Source: Maribacter dokdonensis DSW-8 (GTDB taxonomy: Bacteria; Bacteroidota; Bacteroidia; Flavobacteriales; Flavobacteriaceae). Taken from it: DNA of 64,000 bases. Position 1 is the stretch's first letter, and every line of letters begins with the position of its first letter. Below, in pieces: positions 1 to 8,737 of the stretch. Position numbers and translations under genes: made by a program. The notes under the pieces are model-generated. The model was not told the DNA's origin. It was given only the letters and a program-made list of their open reading frames with translations, and searched no databases. The stretch is taken from contig NZ_LDPE01000001.1 of assembly GCF_001447995.1 (NCBI RefSeq), forward strand, positions 1,240,001 through 1,304,000, given 5' to 3'.

Positions 1-1217
1 CCTTGTCCTTCAATAGAAACCTCTTTTGAAGGTGCATATACTTGAGGTACATCTATACCCAATACCTTACAGGCAAAAGTTTGTAGTTTCTTTCCAAAAA
101 CTACAGCATAAGAACCACCTGCTTTCATGAACTCCATTTTCTGTGGTGTAAATGCTGCGGAAATATCCTTCAACTCAACTTTACCATGATACAATTTTTT
201 CTCTTTTGTATTTATGGTCAAGACAGTACCCGTGGCAACAGAATACATCTGTTTTAAAATTGGTTCACCGTCTTCATCAACAATAGTGTTACCATTTTCA
301 TCTTTTTGCTGTACCCAGTTTTTAAGATCTAATCCTATACCTCCGGTTACACCAACGGTTGTTAAGAAAATTGGAGCAATACCATTAGTTCCCGCAATTA
401 CCGGGGCAATATTGATAAATGGTACATATGGGCTAGAGGAAATACCGGTCCACAATGCAACATTGTTTACACCGGACATTCTTGAAGAACCAACACCCAT
501 TGTTCCTTTTTCGGCAATAAGCATTACACGCTTGTCAGGGTGCTTTTCTTTTAGTTCAAGCACCTCTTTTTGCATTTCTTTGTTATGCTCAAAAATACAT
601 TGACCATGCAATTCTCGATCAGATCTTGAATGTGCATCACCCCCTGGAGAAAGTAAATCGGTTGAAATATCACCAACACCGGCAATGTAGGTCACCACCT
701 CTATTTCTTCTTCAATCTCCGGTAGTTTCGTAAAAAACTCGGCTTGTGCATAGCTTTCAATAATATCTTTAGCTATTTCACTTCCGTTTTTAAGTGCTTC
801 TTCTAGACGATCTGTATCCGCCTCATATAAAAACACCTGTGTCTTTAAAACCTTTGCGGCTTGCAACGCCAATTCTTTGTTATCACCTAAAGCAACATCT
901 AACAATACCTTAATAGACGGACCGCCTTTCATATGCGACAACTGCTCCAATGCAAAAGCCGGTGTAATTTCCTTCACGACAGACTCACCAACGACAATCT
1001 CTTTAAGAAATTCTGCCTTTACACCTGCAGCACTAGTGGTACCAGGTAACACATTATAAATAAAGAAATTTAGAGAATCTTCTCTATACTCATTATCTAC
1101 ATCTTTAATTTGTTCAATAATCTTGCTAAGTAAATCAGCGCCATCTATCGGCTTTGGATGAAGACCTTGACTTTTACGTTCTTCAATCTCCTTAAGGTAA
1201 TCTTTATAAATGCTCAT
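1..1217 (-). CDS. acnB: Aconitate hydratase B / 2-methylisocitrate dehydratase, N-terminal part (cut by window edge)
   Basis: Reading the minus strand from the ATG at 1217 gives an open frame to the window edge, about 405 residues, so the C-terminal 4Fe-4S catalytic half lies outside. The N-terminus (MSIYKDYLKEIEERK) and helical HEAT-like domain match AcnB in style. The swivel domain is visible around residues 180-300, with a STDLLSPGGDAHSR segment (185-198) corresponding to the AcnB TDDLSPAPDAWSR region and a GVGSSRMSGVNN segment (241-252) corresponding to GTGSSRKSATNS. The family interconverts citrate and isocitrate in the TCA cycle and hydrates 2-methylaconitate in the methylcitrate route. 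No exact TAnnTTTG promoter was found in the 364 bases upstream. Family assignment is secure; which side reaction dominates is not visible. Confidence 0.93.
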   Translation of the reverse strand, partial: MSIYKDYLKEIEERKSQGLHPKPIDGADLLSKIIEQIKDVDNEYREDSLNFFIYNVLPGTTSAAGVKAEFLKEIVVGESVVKEITPAFALEQLSHMKGGPSIKVLLDVALGDNKELALQAAKVLKTQVFLYEADTDRLEEALKNGSEIAKDIIESYAQAEFFTKLPEIEEEIEVVTYIAGVGDISTDLLSPGGDAHSRSDRELHGQCIFEHNKEMQKEVLELKEKHPDKRVMLIAEKGTMGVGSSRMSGVNNVALWTGISSSPYVPFINIAPVIAGTNGIAPIFLTTVGVTGGIGLDLKNWVQQKDENGNTIVDEDGEPILKQMYSVATGTVLTINTKEKKLYHGKVELKDISAAFTPQKMEFMKAGGSYAVVFGKKLQTFACKVLGIDVPQVYAPSKEVSIEGQ

Positions 1218-1581
1218 TAATAAGTGATTTGTATATTTAATTGGATATAATAGTGAAATAGCGACTTCATAATTTTCTCTGAAGATTTGTGGAAAATAAG
1301 AACACTATTACTACAAATGGACAGATTAATTGATTGTTGAATGTTTTATTCGATTAGAATATTACTTGGTCTTCTAATGGTATCAAAATCAAATGTCATC
1401 TGTTAGTTCATTTAAGTTAACGCAATTTCGTAAAATTACGTAATAAAGAACGCATTTAAAACTAAATAAGTATGATTACCTACTTTTTCTCAAATCCTTT
1501 AAAAAGTAGATAGATATCAAACATTTTTCCTATCAAAAATGTTCATATCCTTGAAAAAGTGCAGAAAAAGGTGGTATTTTT
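1218..1581. other. Intergenic region acnB/moxR with paired AT-rich hairpins
   Basis: No gene is visible in these 364 bases. Near the moxR end are two perfect 9-bp inverted repeats: CTACTTTTT paired with AAAAAGTAG (1480-1509) and AACATTTTT paired with AAAAATGTT (1520-1543). A 16-base direct repeat (ATCCTT then AAAAAGT; 1494-1509 and 1547-1562, 13 of 16 matching) overlaps them. They could act as 3' end structures for moxR or as part of the acnB leader; their low GC makes them weak terminators. Confidence 0.4.
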
Positions 1582-2535
1582 TTAAAGCAGTTTATCAATA
1601 ATATCCTCTTCAGTGATACCTTCTGCCTCTGCTTTATAATTTTTAATGATACGATGGCGTAAAATTCCTTTAACAACGGCATGCACATCTTCTATATCTG
1701 GTGAGAATTTACCATGAATGGCCGCATTGGCCTTAGCTCCAAGAATAAGGTTTTGAGAGGCTCTTGGCCCTGCACCCCAATCTAAATATTGTTTTACATA
1801 TTCTGATGCTGTTTCCAGATTAGGCCTTGTACTATTTACCAACTTTACAGCATATTCCACAACATTATCCGCAACAGGAATTCTACGTACCAATTCTTGA
1901 ATAGCAATGATATCTTTAGCGTTAAAAAGCGCATTGATCACCTGCTTGGTGTTCGAAGTAGTATTTTTTACCACTTTAATTTCCTCTGCTATAGAAGGGT
2001 ATTTTAATTCTATCGCGAACATAAAACGGTCTAGCTGTGCTTCCGGCAAAGGGTAGGTACCTTCTTGTTCAATTGGGTTTTGCGTAGCTAAAACAAAATA
2101 TGGCAGTTCCAATTTATGCTGATGACCGGCAATGGTCACAGCTCTCTCTTGCATTGCCTCTAAAAGTGCTGCTTGGGTCTTTGGTGGAGTTCTGTTGATT
2201 TCATCCGCCAAAATAATATTGGAAAAAATAGGGCCTTTAAGAAATTTAAAACTTCTGTTTTGATCCAGAACCTCGCTACCAAGAATGTCACTTGGCATTA
2301 AATCTGGCGTAAATTGTATTCTTTTAAAGTCTAGTCCTAATGCTTGGGCAATGGTATTCACCATTAAAGTTTTGGCCAGCCCTGGCACTCCTATCAGCAA
2401 TGAATGCCCTCCTGTGTAAATTGAAAGCAGAATTTGTTCAATAACCTCATCTTGACCAATAATGACCTTGGCTATTTCTTTTTTAAGCTCAGCATGTTTT
2501 ACTACTAGGCGTTCAATTGCTGCAACGTCTGACAT
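1582..2535 (-). CDS. MoxR-family AAA+ ATPase
   Basis: 317 residues, the usual length for a single-domain MoxR ATPase. The Walker A GVPGLAKT is at 49-56 and the Walker B/sensor stretch ILADEINR at 108-115, followed by PPKTQAALLEAMQE, a MoxR hallmark. An ATQNPIEQEGTYPLPEAQ segment (sensor 1 and arginine-finger region) lies further on. MoxR proteins act as cytoplasmic ATP-driven chaperones, often with VWA-domain partners. Here the start lies 3 bases after the PPIase stop, so it is probably cotranscribed with the two folding factors upstream; no DUF58 or VWA gene is in view downstream. The specific client is unknown. Confidence 0.93.
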   Translation of the reverse strand: MSDVAAIERLVVKHAELKKEIAKVIIGQDEVIEQILLSIYTGGHSLLIGVPGLAKTLMVNTIAQALGLDFKRIQFTPDLMPSDILGSEVLDQNRSFKFLKGPIFSNIILADEINRTPPKTQAALLEAMQERAVTIAGHQHKLELPYFVLATQNPIEQEGTYPLPEAQLDRFMFAIELKYPSIAEEIKVVKNTTSNTKQVINALFNAKDIIAIQELVRRIPVADNVVEYAVKLVNSTRPNLETASEYVKQYLDWGAGPRASQNLILGAKANAAIHGKFSPDIEDVHAVVKGILRHRIIKNYKAEAEGITEEDIIDKLL

Positions 2536-2538
2536 ATA

Positions 2539-3999
2539 TTACTTTTTTACCCAATTATTAGCGAAATCACAATCTTTGTTCTCGTCATTAACGCTGATGT
2601 AGGTATCTTTAATATGCTCGTCCATCCATTTTTTAATGGCATTGTACTTTTTCTCGGTAAGTGCCAGCTCTTGAATCTTTGTATAATCCTTTGAGAAATC
2701 CGCTACGTGCTCATCAAACCTATTGGTAATCTTTAAGATTTTATATTTAGGTGCACCTCCTCTTGGATCTTCTTCCAATACCGGATACGTTATTTCATTA
2801 TCCTTTAAATTTTGAACCTGATTGTACAAGGTAGGATCCATTTTTGTAAGCTCAAACTTAGAATCGAAATTTACAGGATTACGTAAAAGTCCGCCATCAA
2901 ATTTTGTTTCCTTTTCGTCAGAAAAATTCAATGCAGCTTCAGCAAATGTAAATTCCCCATCCATAATCTTTTTACGAATAGTGTCTAATTCAGCCTTAGC
3001 TTCATCCAACACATTTTGAGATATTTCTGGCTGGATCAATATATGTCTCAAATCCAATTCTTGACCTCTAATTTTTTCTATGTAAATAATATGATAGCCA
3101 AAAACCGTTTCAAAAGGCTCAGAAACTTCACCTTCTTTTAAACTAAAGGCCACATCCTTAAACTTCTTATCAAAACCGGTATCTTTTGTAATACTATAGA
3201 AACCACCTTTTGATTTAGATCCTGGATCTTGAGAATATAGAATAGCTTTTACACTAAAGCTAGCATCATTATCCTCCACATCTGCCTTAATCTGGTTTAG
3301 CTTATCAACCACCTTTTGCTTCTCTTCCTCAGAAGGCTCTGGCTCTTTGGTAATTTGTGCAATTTCTAACTCAGCGCCAAACACAGGTCGTTCATCTTCA
3401 GGAATTTTATTAAAGAATTGACGAACCTCTTCCGGTGTAATTTCAATTTCCTTAATGATATCTTGCTGCATACGCTCAGATAACATACGCAACTTATTGA
3501 TCTTATAAAGCTCTTCCCTAAAACTAGCCTCGTCCGTTTTCTTGTAGTATTTCAACACCTTGTCCATAGATCCGATCTGCTGCACCAACGACTGTAATTG
3601 GCGGTCGCCAGTAGCATTTACTTCATCATCAGAGACCAGAATACTATCTTGAACGGCTTGGTTGGCATACAACCTATCTTCCATTAACTTACCTAAAAGC
3701 CCGCAGTGTGTAATATCTTCAGTGGAAGCACCTTGACTTTTAAGATCGATCAGCGTTTTTTCAATATCAGAATCCAATATTACATAGTCACCCACAACAG
3801 CGGCAATACCATCTAATTTAATTCTCTTAAAATTGTTAGATGAATCTTTTTTTACTGTAACGGCTTCCTCAGCAGCTTCCATTGCTTGGGCTTGATCTGC
3901 CTCTGCATTTGGTATTGAATCTTGCGCGATAGCAAAACCGGAAAGCAGCAATGCCCCTATGTAAATACTATTTTTTGTTTTCGAAAACTTCAAATTCAT
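2539..3999 (-). CDS. SurA-like periplasmic peptidyl-prolyl isomerase/chaperone
   Basis: About 486 residues from the ATG at 3999, chosen because a clean signal peptide begins there (MNLKFSKTKN, hydrophobic core, cleavage near FAIAQ). An ATG 18 bases earlier (4017) is also in frame. The N-terminal part (about 45-190) resembles the SurA helical domain. Two parvulin-type domains follow, roughly 205-310 (FGYHIIYIEKIRG) and 315-425 (LRHILIQPE, then ALNFSDEKETKFDGGLL). The family assists folding of outer-membrane proteins in the periplasm. It overlaps the upstream lipoprotein gene by 32 bases and precedes moxR by 3, indicating one operon. A single cysteine pair may exist near the ends, but its role is unclear. 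Confidence 0.9.
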   Translation of the reverse strand: MNLKFSKTKNSIYIGALLLSGFAIAQDSIPNAEADQAQAMEAAEEAVTVKKDSSNNFKRIKLDGIAAVVGDYVILDSDIEKTLIDLKSQGASTEDITHCGLLGKLMEDRLYANQAVQDSILVSDDEVNATGDRQLQSLVQQIGSMDKVLKYYKKTDEASFREELYKINKLRMLSERMQQDIIKEIEITPEEVRQFFNKIPEDERPVFGAELEIAQITKEPEPSEEEKQKVVDKLNQIKADVEDNDASFSVKAILYSQDPGSKSKGGFYSITKDTGFDKKFKDVAFSLKEGEVSEPFETVFGYHIIYIEKIRGQELDLRHILIQPEISQNVLDEAKAELDTIRKKIMDGEFTFAEAALNFSDEKETKFDGGLLRNPVNFDSKFELTKMDPTLYNQVQNLKDNEITYPVLEEDPRGGAPKYKILKITNRFDEHVADFSKDYTKIQELALTEKKYNAIKKWMDEHIKDTYISVNDENKDCDFANNWVKK

Positions 4000-4867
4000 T
4001 ATCCTTGATTGCTTCATCTAATAATTCAGTTTCTAGTTTGCGTAGGTAGTCCATCTTTCTACGGCTTAATAAAACTTGTTCTATGGTAGGCTTAATAAAT
4101 GACAACGGAGCAATTTCATTAATATCCTTTGTCTCTACTATTTTTCCCAAATATACCCCGATTGAATCCTCTAATTCAAAAAATTGTGAATTTTTTAAGT
4201 ACCTATTGGCATTCTCTGCGGTAATTGGAGGTATTTCTTCGAATATTCTTGTATTTCTAACCCAAATTGAATCGTTAAAATTCAGTTTATTGAACTGAAC
4301 CCCAATAGAATCTAAATAACGTAGGTCATCTTCTTTAAATCTTTTTAAACGCTTACCAACTTCATCTTTGTCCAAAAATCCTTTCGGCAAGGCTACAAAT
4401 CTAATTCTGGCAATAGGTTCCTTTAGTTTAAAATTCTCTTTGGCGCGCTCGTAAAAAGCTTGAAGTTGTTCCGATGTTATTAGTGAATCCGTTGCTTGGG
4501 CCACCAAAGCTTCTTTATACACACTAGTATAGAGCTCCGTTCTATAATCATCTACCAGAGCATTGTATTGTGCAAGTTTTTCTTCGGATAAATTTATTTT
4601 GGCCTTGGACAGCAGTAATTGTTTAGACGCCCAATTATTAATATAGTTTGTAGCGAATGATGCGCTATCTGCCTTTGACATATTTTCCGTAATCAGTGGA
4701 GCAAGGTCTTCTTTATATAAAAAGGACTCGCCTACTCTAGCAATAGCCTTTCTTTCTTCCTCTTTTTTAAACATACCTTCACATGAGGTATAGACAATAG
4801 CAATAAGACCTATACCAAGTAAAAGGTAAAACCTGCTGAACAATAATTTAGATTTCTTAGAAAACAT
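3968..4867 (-). CDS. PPIase-associated lipoprotein (SurA-like family)
   Basis: 299 residues from the ATG at 4867. Longer in-frame extensions would precede the -7 promoter element at 4872-4879 and are unlikely. The N-terminus has basic residues, a hydrophobic stretch and a lipobox YTSC with Cys29, so it is predicted to be a lipoprotein. The remainder is helical and charged, with a segment (FKLKEPIARIRFVALPKG) like those in divergent parvulin/SurA proteins, but no convincing full parvulin domain. Overlap with the SurA-like gene suggests joint action in envelope protein folding. The exact biochemical role is inferred from context. Confidence 0.8.
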   Translation of the reverse strand: MFSKKSKLLFSRFYLLLGIGLIAIVYTSCEGMFKKEEERKAIARVGESFLYKEDLAPLITENMSKADSASFATNYINNWASKQLLLSKAKINLSEEKLAQYNALVDDYRTELYTSVYKEALVAQATDSLITSEQLQAFYERAKENFKLKEPIARIRFVALPKGFLDKDEVGKRLKRFKEDDLRYLDSIGVQFNKLNFNDSIWVRNTRIFEEIPPITAENANRYLKNSQFFELEDSIGVYLGKIVETKDINEIAPLSFIKPTIEQVLLSRRKMDYLRKLETELLDEAIKDNEFEVFENKK

Positions 4868-4871
4868 CGAG

Positions 4872-4879
4872 CAAAAATA
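4872..4879 (-). promoter_or_regulatory. -7 promoter element of the lipoprotein-surA-moxR operon
   Basis: The minus strand reads TATTTTTG, matching the Bacteroidota TAnnTTTG consensus, with TTG 19 bases further upstream (4899-4901). Only four bases separate the element from the ATG at 4867, so the transcript would be leaderless or nearly so. Confidence 0.5.
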
Positions 4880-5033
4880 GCAATTACCCAATCGTGTGCA
4901 AGTGCTTAATGATTTACTTAACACCTTTTTTTGGGAGTTACAATATAAACAAATACCTAATAATCAATAAGCACAGCTATTTTTAAAAATTGCAATCAAC
5001 CTTTAAATAGTAAACGGGCTAAGGTTTTTTCGG

Positions 5034-5041
5034 TAAATTTG
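5034..5041 (+). promoter_or_regulatory. -7 promoter element of the 79-aa gene
   Basis: TAAATTTG matches TAnnTTTG. A start of transcription 5-7 bases downstream would exclude the upstream TTG codon at 5039 as an initiator and favours the TTG at 5075. No clear -33 TTTG is present. Confidence 0.45.
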
Positions 5042-5074
5042 CTTACTTATTTTATAAACCAATACAAGACATTT

Positions 5075-5314
5075 TTGAACCGACAAATAAAACTAATTTG
5101 GGATTTCAGAGGTCCTACGGCACTTAAGACCGCAGAGCACCATGTTAAGCACCTCAATGAATTTATAGCACTAGAAAAAACCGCACTTAACATTACCGGT
5201 TTTAACGAAATCAATGACATGTACAGCACAGCCTTCATGGTCGTTGAAGAAAACGAAATGATCAAGGTAAGAGATTTATTAAAACCGCACAGAGGTGAAG
5301 TCTACACACCTTAA
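5075..5314 (+). CDS. Conserved small protein, function unknown
   Basis: 79 residues if the TTG at 5075 is used; no ATG is available in the N-terminal part. The sequence around IKLIWDFRGPTALKTAEHHVKHL looks like a compact soluble alpha/beta protein with several histidines, ending in KPHRGEVYTP. It has no signal peptide or membrane segment. I recognise the general style as a flavobacterial conserved hypothetical but cannot name a family. It lies 15 bases upstream of the serine hydrolase gene and may be cotranscribed with it. Reality of the gene is supported by the promoter element just upstream and by coding-like composition; the start is uncertain. Confidence 0.7.
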   Translation: MNRQIKLIWDFRGPTALKTAEHHVKHLNEFIALEKTALNITGFNEINDMYSTAFMVVEENEMIKVRDLLKPHRGEVYTP

Positions 5315-5329
5315 TCTGACACCTATTAC

Positions 5330-6460
5330 ATGAAACATTGTTTACTTTTCATTTGCTGCTTCATATTAGTTTCTTGCACCGCCGAGCAACAAAATCCAAA
5401 CTTTCTTGAGACGGCCTTAGCTACAAAAGACATTAGTATTAAAAGGGTGATGGACAGTATTGAGAAATATCAGGTTCAAATTAGGTACACCCAAATTGAT
5501 AGAAGAAATGACAGTGTGCTATTTACGGATTATGATTTTCAGGTAAGTGATAGTGTATACTTTTATCCGGCCAGTACGGTAAAATTTCCAACCGCGGTTT
5601 TGGCAATGGAAAAAATAAATCAGACCGACACCCTTACCATACACACCAAATATTACATAGAAGGTGATACTATTGAAAGTACCGTTGCAGATGATGTCAA
5701 TGAGATATTTGCCGTCAGTGATAATTTAGCCAATAATAGATTAATAGAATTTTTAGGTTTTGAAACCATCAACCAAAGTTTAAAAAATAAAGGCATAGCT
5801 CCTGTTAGGCTCTCACATAGACTTGGTTTTCATTCAGAAGATTTAAGAACAAAACCCATCATTATTTACCTTAATGATTCTACCACCGGTATAACACAAC
5901 CCATTTTAAACAAAACGCCAAAACCTTTAGCATTGTTTGAAATAGAAAAGGGAAAAGGATATTATGAAAATGATGAATATATTAACGAGCCATTTAGCTT
6001 TAAGCAAAAAAACTATTATCCCTTATCTGCTCAGCATAACCTATTAAAGCGAATTATTTTTCCAGAGAATTTTAATTTAAATGAACAATTTCATTTAAAC
6101 AAAGAGCAGCGCGATCACCTGTTAAATGCTATGCACACAGTACCAAAAGAAATGGGTTATGACAAAAAAGAATATTACGATAGCTACTGTAAGTTTTTTC
6201 TTTTTGGCGACTCTAAAGATGATATACCAGAACATATCAAAATATATAACAAAGTTGGGTTTGCCTATGGAACATTAACTGATTGCGCTTACATTAAGGA
6301 CACAAAAAATAATATAGATTTTCTATTGACAGCCACTATATTGGTCAATAAAGATGGTATATTCAATGATGATGTATATGAGTATGATGAAATAGGCATT
6401 CCATTTTTAGCACAATTAGGGCGCGAAATATATCAACAAGAACTACAGAGAAAAAAATAA
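5330..6460 (+). CDS. Class A beta-lactamase-like serine hydrolase, lipoprotein
   Basis: 376 residues with a lipobox-like N-terminus (CFILVSC, Cys16), so probably membrane-anchored in the periplasm. The penicillin-recognising fold is indicated by S82-T-V-K85 (SxxK), VSDN at about 129-132 (SDN motif) and NKVG near residue 305 (KxG-type motif). The general base Glu of true class A enzymes was not located, so beta-lactam hydrolysis should not be assumed. A long insert between the SDN and KVG motifs makes it larger than the roughly 290 residues of class A enzymes. Members of this broader family may be peptidases or esterases. It sits 19 bases before rluF. Confidence 0.8.
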   Translation: MKHCLLFICCFILVSCTAEQQNPNFLETALATKDISIKRVMDSIEKYQVQIRYTQIDRRNDSVLFTDYDFQVSDSVYFYPASTVKFPTAVLAMEKINQTDTLTIHTKYYIEGDTIESTVADDVNEIFAVSDNLANNRLIEFLGFETINQSLKNKGIAPVRLSHRLGFHSEDLRTKPIIIYLNDSTTGITQPILNKTPKPLALFEIEKGKGYYENDEYINEPFSFKQKNYYPLSAQHNLLKRIIFPENFNLNEQFHLNKEQRDHLLNAMHTVPKEMGYDKKEYYDSYCKFFLFGDSKDDIPEHIKIYNKVGFAYGTLTDCAYIKDTKNNIDFLLTATILVNKDGIFNDDVYEYDEIGIPFLAQLGREIYQQELQRKK

Positions 6461-6479
6461 TAGAAACAAGAAGTTGACT

Positions 6480-7223
6480 ATGCAAGATAATGCCGGTAAA
6501 ACAAGAATTAACAAATACTTAAGTGAAGCGGGTTTTTGTTCACGAAGGGCTGCAGATAAACTTATAGAACAAGGTAGGGTAACCATTAACGGTCAAGTAC
6601 CGGAAATGGGAACCAAAATTTCTGCTGGAGATATCGTAAAAGTAGATGGGGAACTGATCAAGGAACCCAAAGGCAAGTCAACCTATTTAGCATTCAACAA
6701 ACCTGTAGGTATTGTTTGCACTACCGACACCGGTGTAGAAAAGGACAACATAATTGATTTTATAAATTACCCTAAGCGTATATTCCCAATAGGTAGATTG
6801 GACAAACCCAGTGAAGGACTTATTTTTCTAACCGATGACGGCGACATTGTAAATAAGATTTTACGTGCTCGTAACAATCACGAAAAAGAGTATTTGGTAA
6901 CGGTAGACAAACCGATAACGATCGATTTTCTGAACAGAATGCGAAAAGGCATTCCTATTCTTGACCAAGTAACCAGAGAGTGTGAGGTGTATGAAGTTAG
7001 CACTTATCAATTCAGGATCATATTGACCCAAGGTCTTAATAGACAAATTAGGCGTATGTGCGAATATTTGGATTATCGGGTAAAAAAGCTAAAACGTATT
7101 AGGATCATGAATGTTCAACTAGATGTACCCGTTGGAAAGTGGAGAGATTTAACCGAAGAAGAATTAAGAGAGATCAATAGATTGGTAAGCACTTCTTCAA
7201 AAACGTTTGATGGAGAAAAATAA
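6480..7223 (+). CDS. rluF: 23S rRNA pseudouridine(2604) synthase RluF
   Basis: 247 residues from the ATG at 6480. An S4 RNA-binding domain occupies roughly residues 8-65 ([21 protein letters not shown]). The RsuA/RluB/E/F-type catalytic domain follows, with the signature [14 protein letters not shown] that carries the catalytic Asp. The neighbouring stretches [13 protein letters not shown] and [16 protein letters not shown] are very close to E. coli RluF, including [12 protein letters not shown] near the end. It isomerises U2604 (and U35 of tRNA-Tyr in E. coli) in the cytoplasm. It follows the serine hydrolase by 19 bases, a likely operon without obvious functional link. Confidence 0.93.
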   Translation: MQDNAGKTRINKYLSEAGFCSRRAADKLIEQGRVTINGQVPEMGTKISAGDIVKVDGELIKEPKGKSTYLAFNKPVGIVCTTDTGVEKDNIIDFINYPKRIFPIGRLDKPSEGLIFLTDDGDIVNKILRARNNHEKEYLVTVDKPITIDFLNRMRKGIPILDQVTRECEVYEVSTYQFRIILTQGLNRQIRRMCEYLDYRVKKLKRIRIMNVQLDVPVGKWRDLTEEELREINRLVSTSSKTFDGEK

Positions 7224-7332
7224 AGTCTGTTCCCTATAACACTCCAAAAATTCCACATCAACAAAATGAATAATGGTTAAATAATTAGCTTAATTCACTA
7301 AAAATCATTATTTTAAGTAAAAAATTTGCACC

Positions 7333-8646
7333 ATGTCAACTTACAACTTCAATATTAAAAAGCCCCTTAGCGTTTACTATGTTTTAATTCTTTTATGCTG
7401 CTTGGGATTAGGAACGCAATCAATGGCGGCCCAAAACACTAATTTCACTGAGTATACAGGAGAAGTCTTAGACGCTGACAGCAAGAAAGCCCTGGTATTT
7501 GCCACCCTAACGGTTGACAATACCAATGTCACCACCATTACAAATTCAGAGGGTCAATTTTCTTTAAAAGTACCCAATGAATTTAAAGGAAACAGCTTAA
7601 CTATTGCCTTCTTAGGTTACAAGACCAAGCAATTGAATATAGCCGATCTACAACCGGAGAAGAACAAAATCTTTATGGAAGAATTTGTTATGGCATTATC
7701 CGAAGCGCAAATAGATGCCCCTAACGATGCCGAAGCTTTAGTAAAAGAGACCTTAGATAAAAAAGGAAGCAATTACTTAGATGAAAATACGGTGATGACA
7801 GCTTTCTATAGGGAAACCATAAAAAAGAGAAGAACAAATGTAAGTCTTTCAGAAGCTGTTGTAAACGTTTACAAAACACCATACTCCTCTAATAGAACAG
7901 ATGCCCTTGAATTATACAAGGCTCGTAAAAGCACTGATTATTCAAAACTTGATACCGTTGCCTTAAAATTACAAGGCGGACCGTTCAATACTTTGTTCGT
8001 GGACATGGTAAAATACCCTAAATATATATTTACCCCAGAAACATTAAACTATTATGATTTCTCTTTTGATACTTCTACGCGAGTAAACGACCAACTTATT
8101 TATGTAATAGACTTTAAGCAAAAGCCAGAAATTATAGATCCGTTATATGAAGGAAAATTATATATAGATGCTCAAAATAAAATTCTAACCAGTGCCATTT
8201 ACTCTTTGAATATTACCGATAAGCGCCTTGCTTCTCAAATGTTTGTTCGCAAGAAACCAAAAAATGCAGAGGTCTGGCCAACAGAAGTATCTTACCGTGT
8301 AGATTACAGGGAAAAGAATGGAAAATGGTATTATGGTTACAGCAATGTTCTTCTTGAATTTAAAGTTAATTGGGATAAAAGACTATTCAATTCAGTATAT
8401 AGTATGAGCTGTGAAATGGCCGTGACGGACTGGGAACAAAACTTGACCAACGCCATACCCAGGTCAAAGGATAGAATGAAATCTTCTATCATATTAAGTG
8501 ACGAAGCACTAGGTTTTGCCGATCCAGACTTTTGGGGCGAATACAATATTATAGAACCAGAAAAATCTATTGAGTCTGCCATTAGAAAAATACAACGACA
8601 ATTACGTAGAGGAAAAATAGACAACGGCGCGGCTGCCGCCCGTTAA
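7333..8646 (+). CDS. Carboxypeptidase-regulatory-like domain protein, secreted
   Basis: 437 residues with an N-terminal signal peptide (hydrophobic YYVLILLCCLGLG, cleavage near MAAQ). Residues about 40-115 form a CarboxypepD_reg-like beta-sandwich (YTGEVLDADSKKALVFATL, then NSEGQFSL, AFLGYKTKQ), the domain commonly seen at the start of TonB-dependent receptors. The rest, starting about residue 125 (LVKETLDKKGSNYLDENTV), resembles the DUF5686-like proteins of Bacteroidota, though shorter and without the beta-barrel end. It is probably periplasmic or surface associated. The ATG is only four bases after an AATTTG promoter-like end, suggesting a very short leader. Function unknown. Confidence 0.82.
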   Translation: MSTYNFNIKKPLSVYYVLILLCCLGLGTQSMAAQNTNFTEYTGEVLDADSKKALVFATLTVDNTNVTTITNSEGQFSLKVPNEFKGNSLTIAFLGYKTKQLNIADLQPEKNKIFMEEFVMALSEAQIDAPNDAEALVKETLDKKGSNYLDENTVMTAFYRETIKKRRTNVSLSEAVVNVYKTPYSSNRTDALELYKARKSTDYSKLDTVALKLQGGPFNTLFVDMVKYPKYIFTPETLNYYDFSFDTSTRVNDQLIYVIDFKQKPEIIDPLYEGKLYIDAQNKILTSAIYSLNITDKRLASQMFVRKKPKNAEVWPTEVSYRVDYREKNGKWYYGYSNVLLEFKVNWDKRLFNSVYSMSCEMAVTDWEQNLTNAIPRSKDRMKSSIILSDEALGFADPDFWGEYNIIEPEKSIESAIRKIQRQLRRGKIDNGAAAAR

Positions 8647-8670
8647 AAGTTGTTTCAAGTGAGTTTGAAA

Positions 8671-8715
8671 AAAATTCCCTTTGGTTTTTCAATAAAGAAA
8701 ATCAAAGGGAATTTT
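8671..8715. terminator. Bidirectional terminator between convergent genes
   Basis: AAAATTCCCTTTG is paired with CAAAGGGAATTTT across a short loop, with further pairing of GTTTTTC and GAAAATC. A- and T-runs lie on both sides. It sits between the converging secreted-protein gene and recQ, so it probably ends both transcripts. Confidence 0.85.
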
Positions 8716-8737
8716 AATTTTATAAGCGCCAATTACA

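Noticed and set aside
5047..5265. A 72-codon minus-strand frame antisense to the 79-aa gene
   Set aside because: The plus strand has the promoter element and the more protein-like composition; the minus frame is a shadow.
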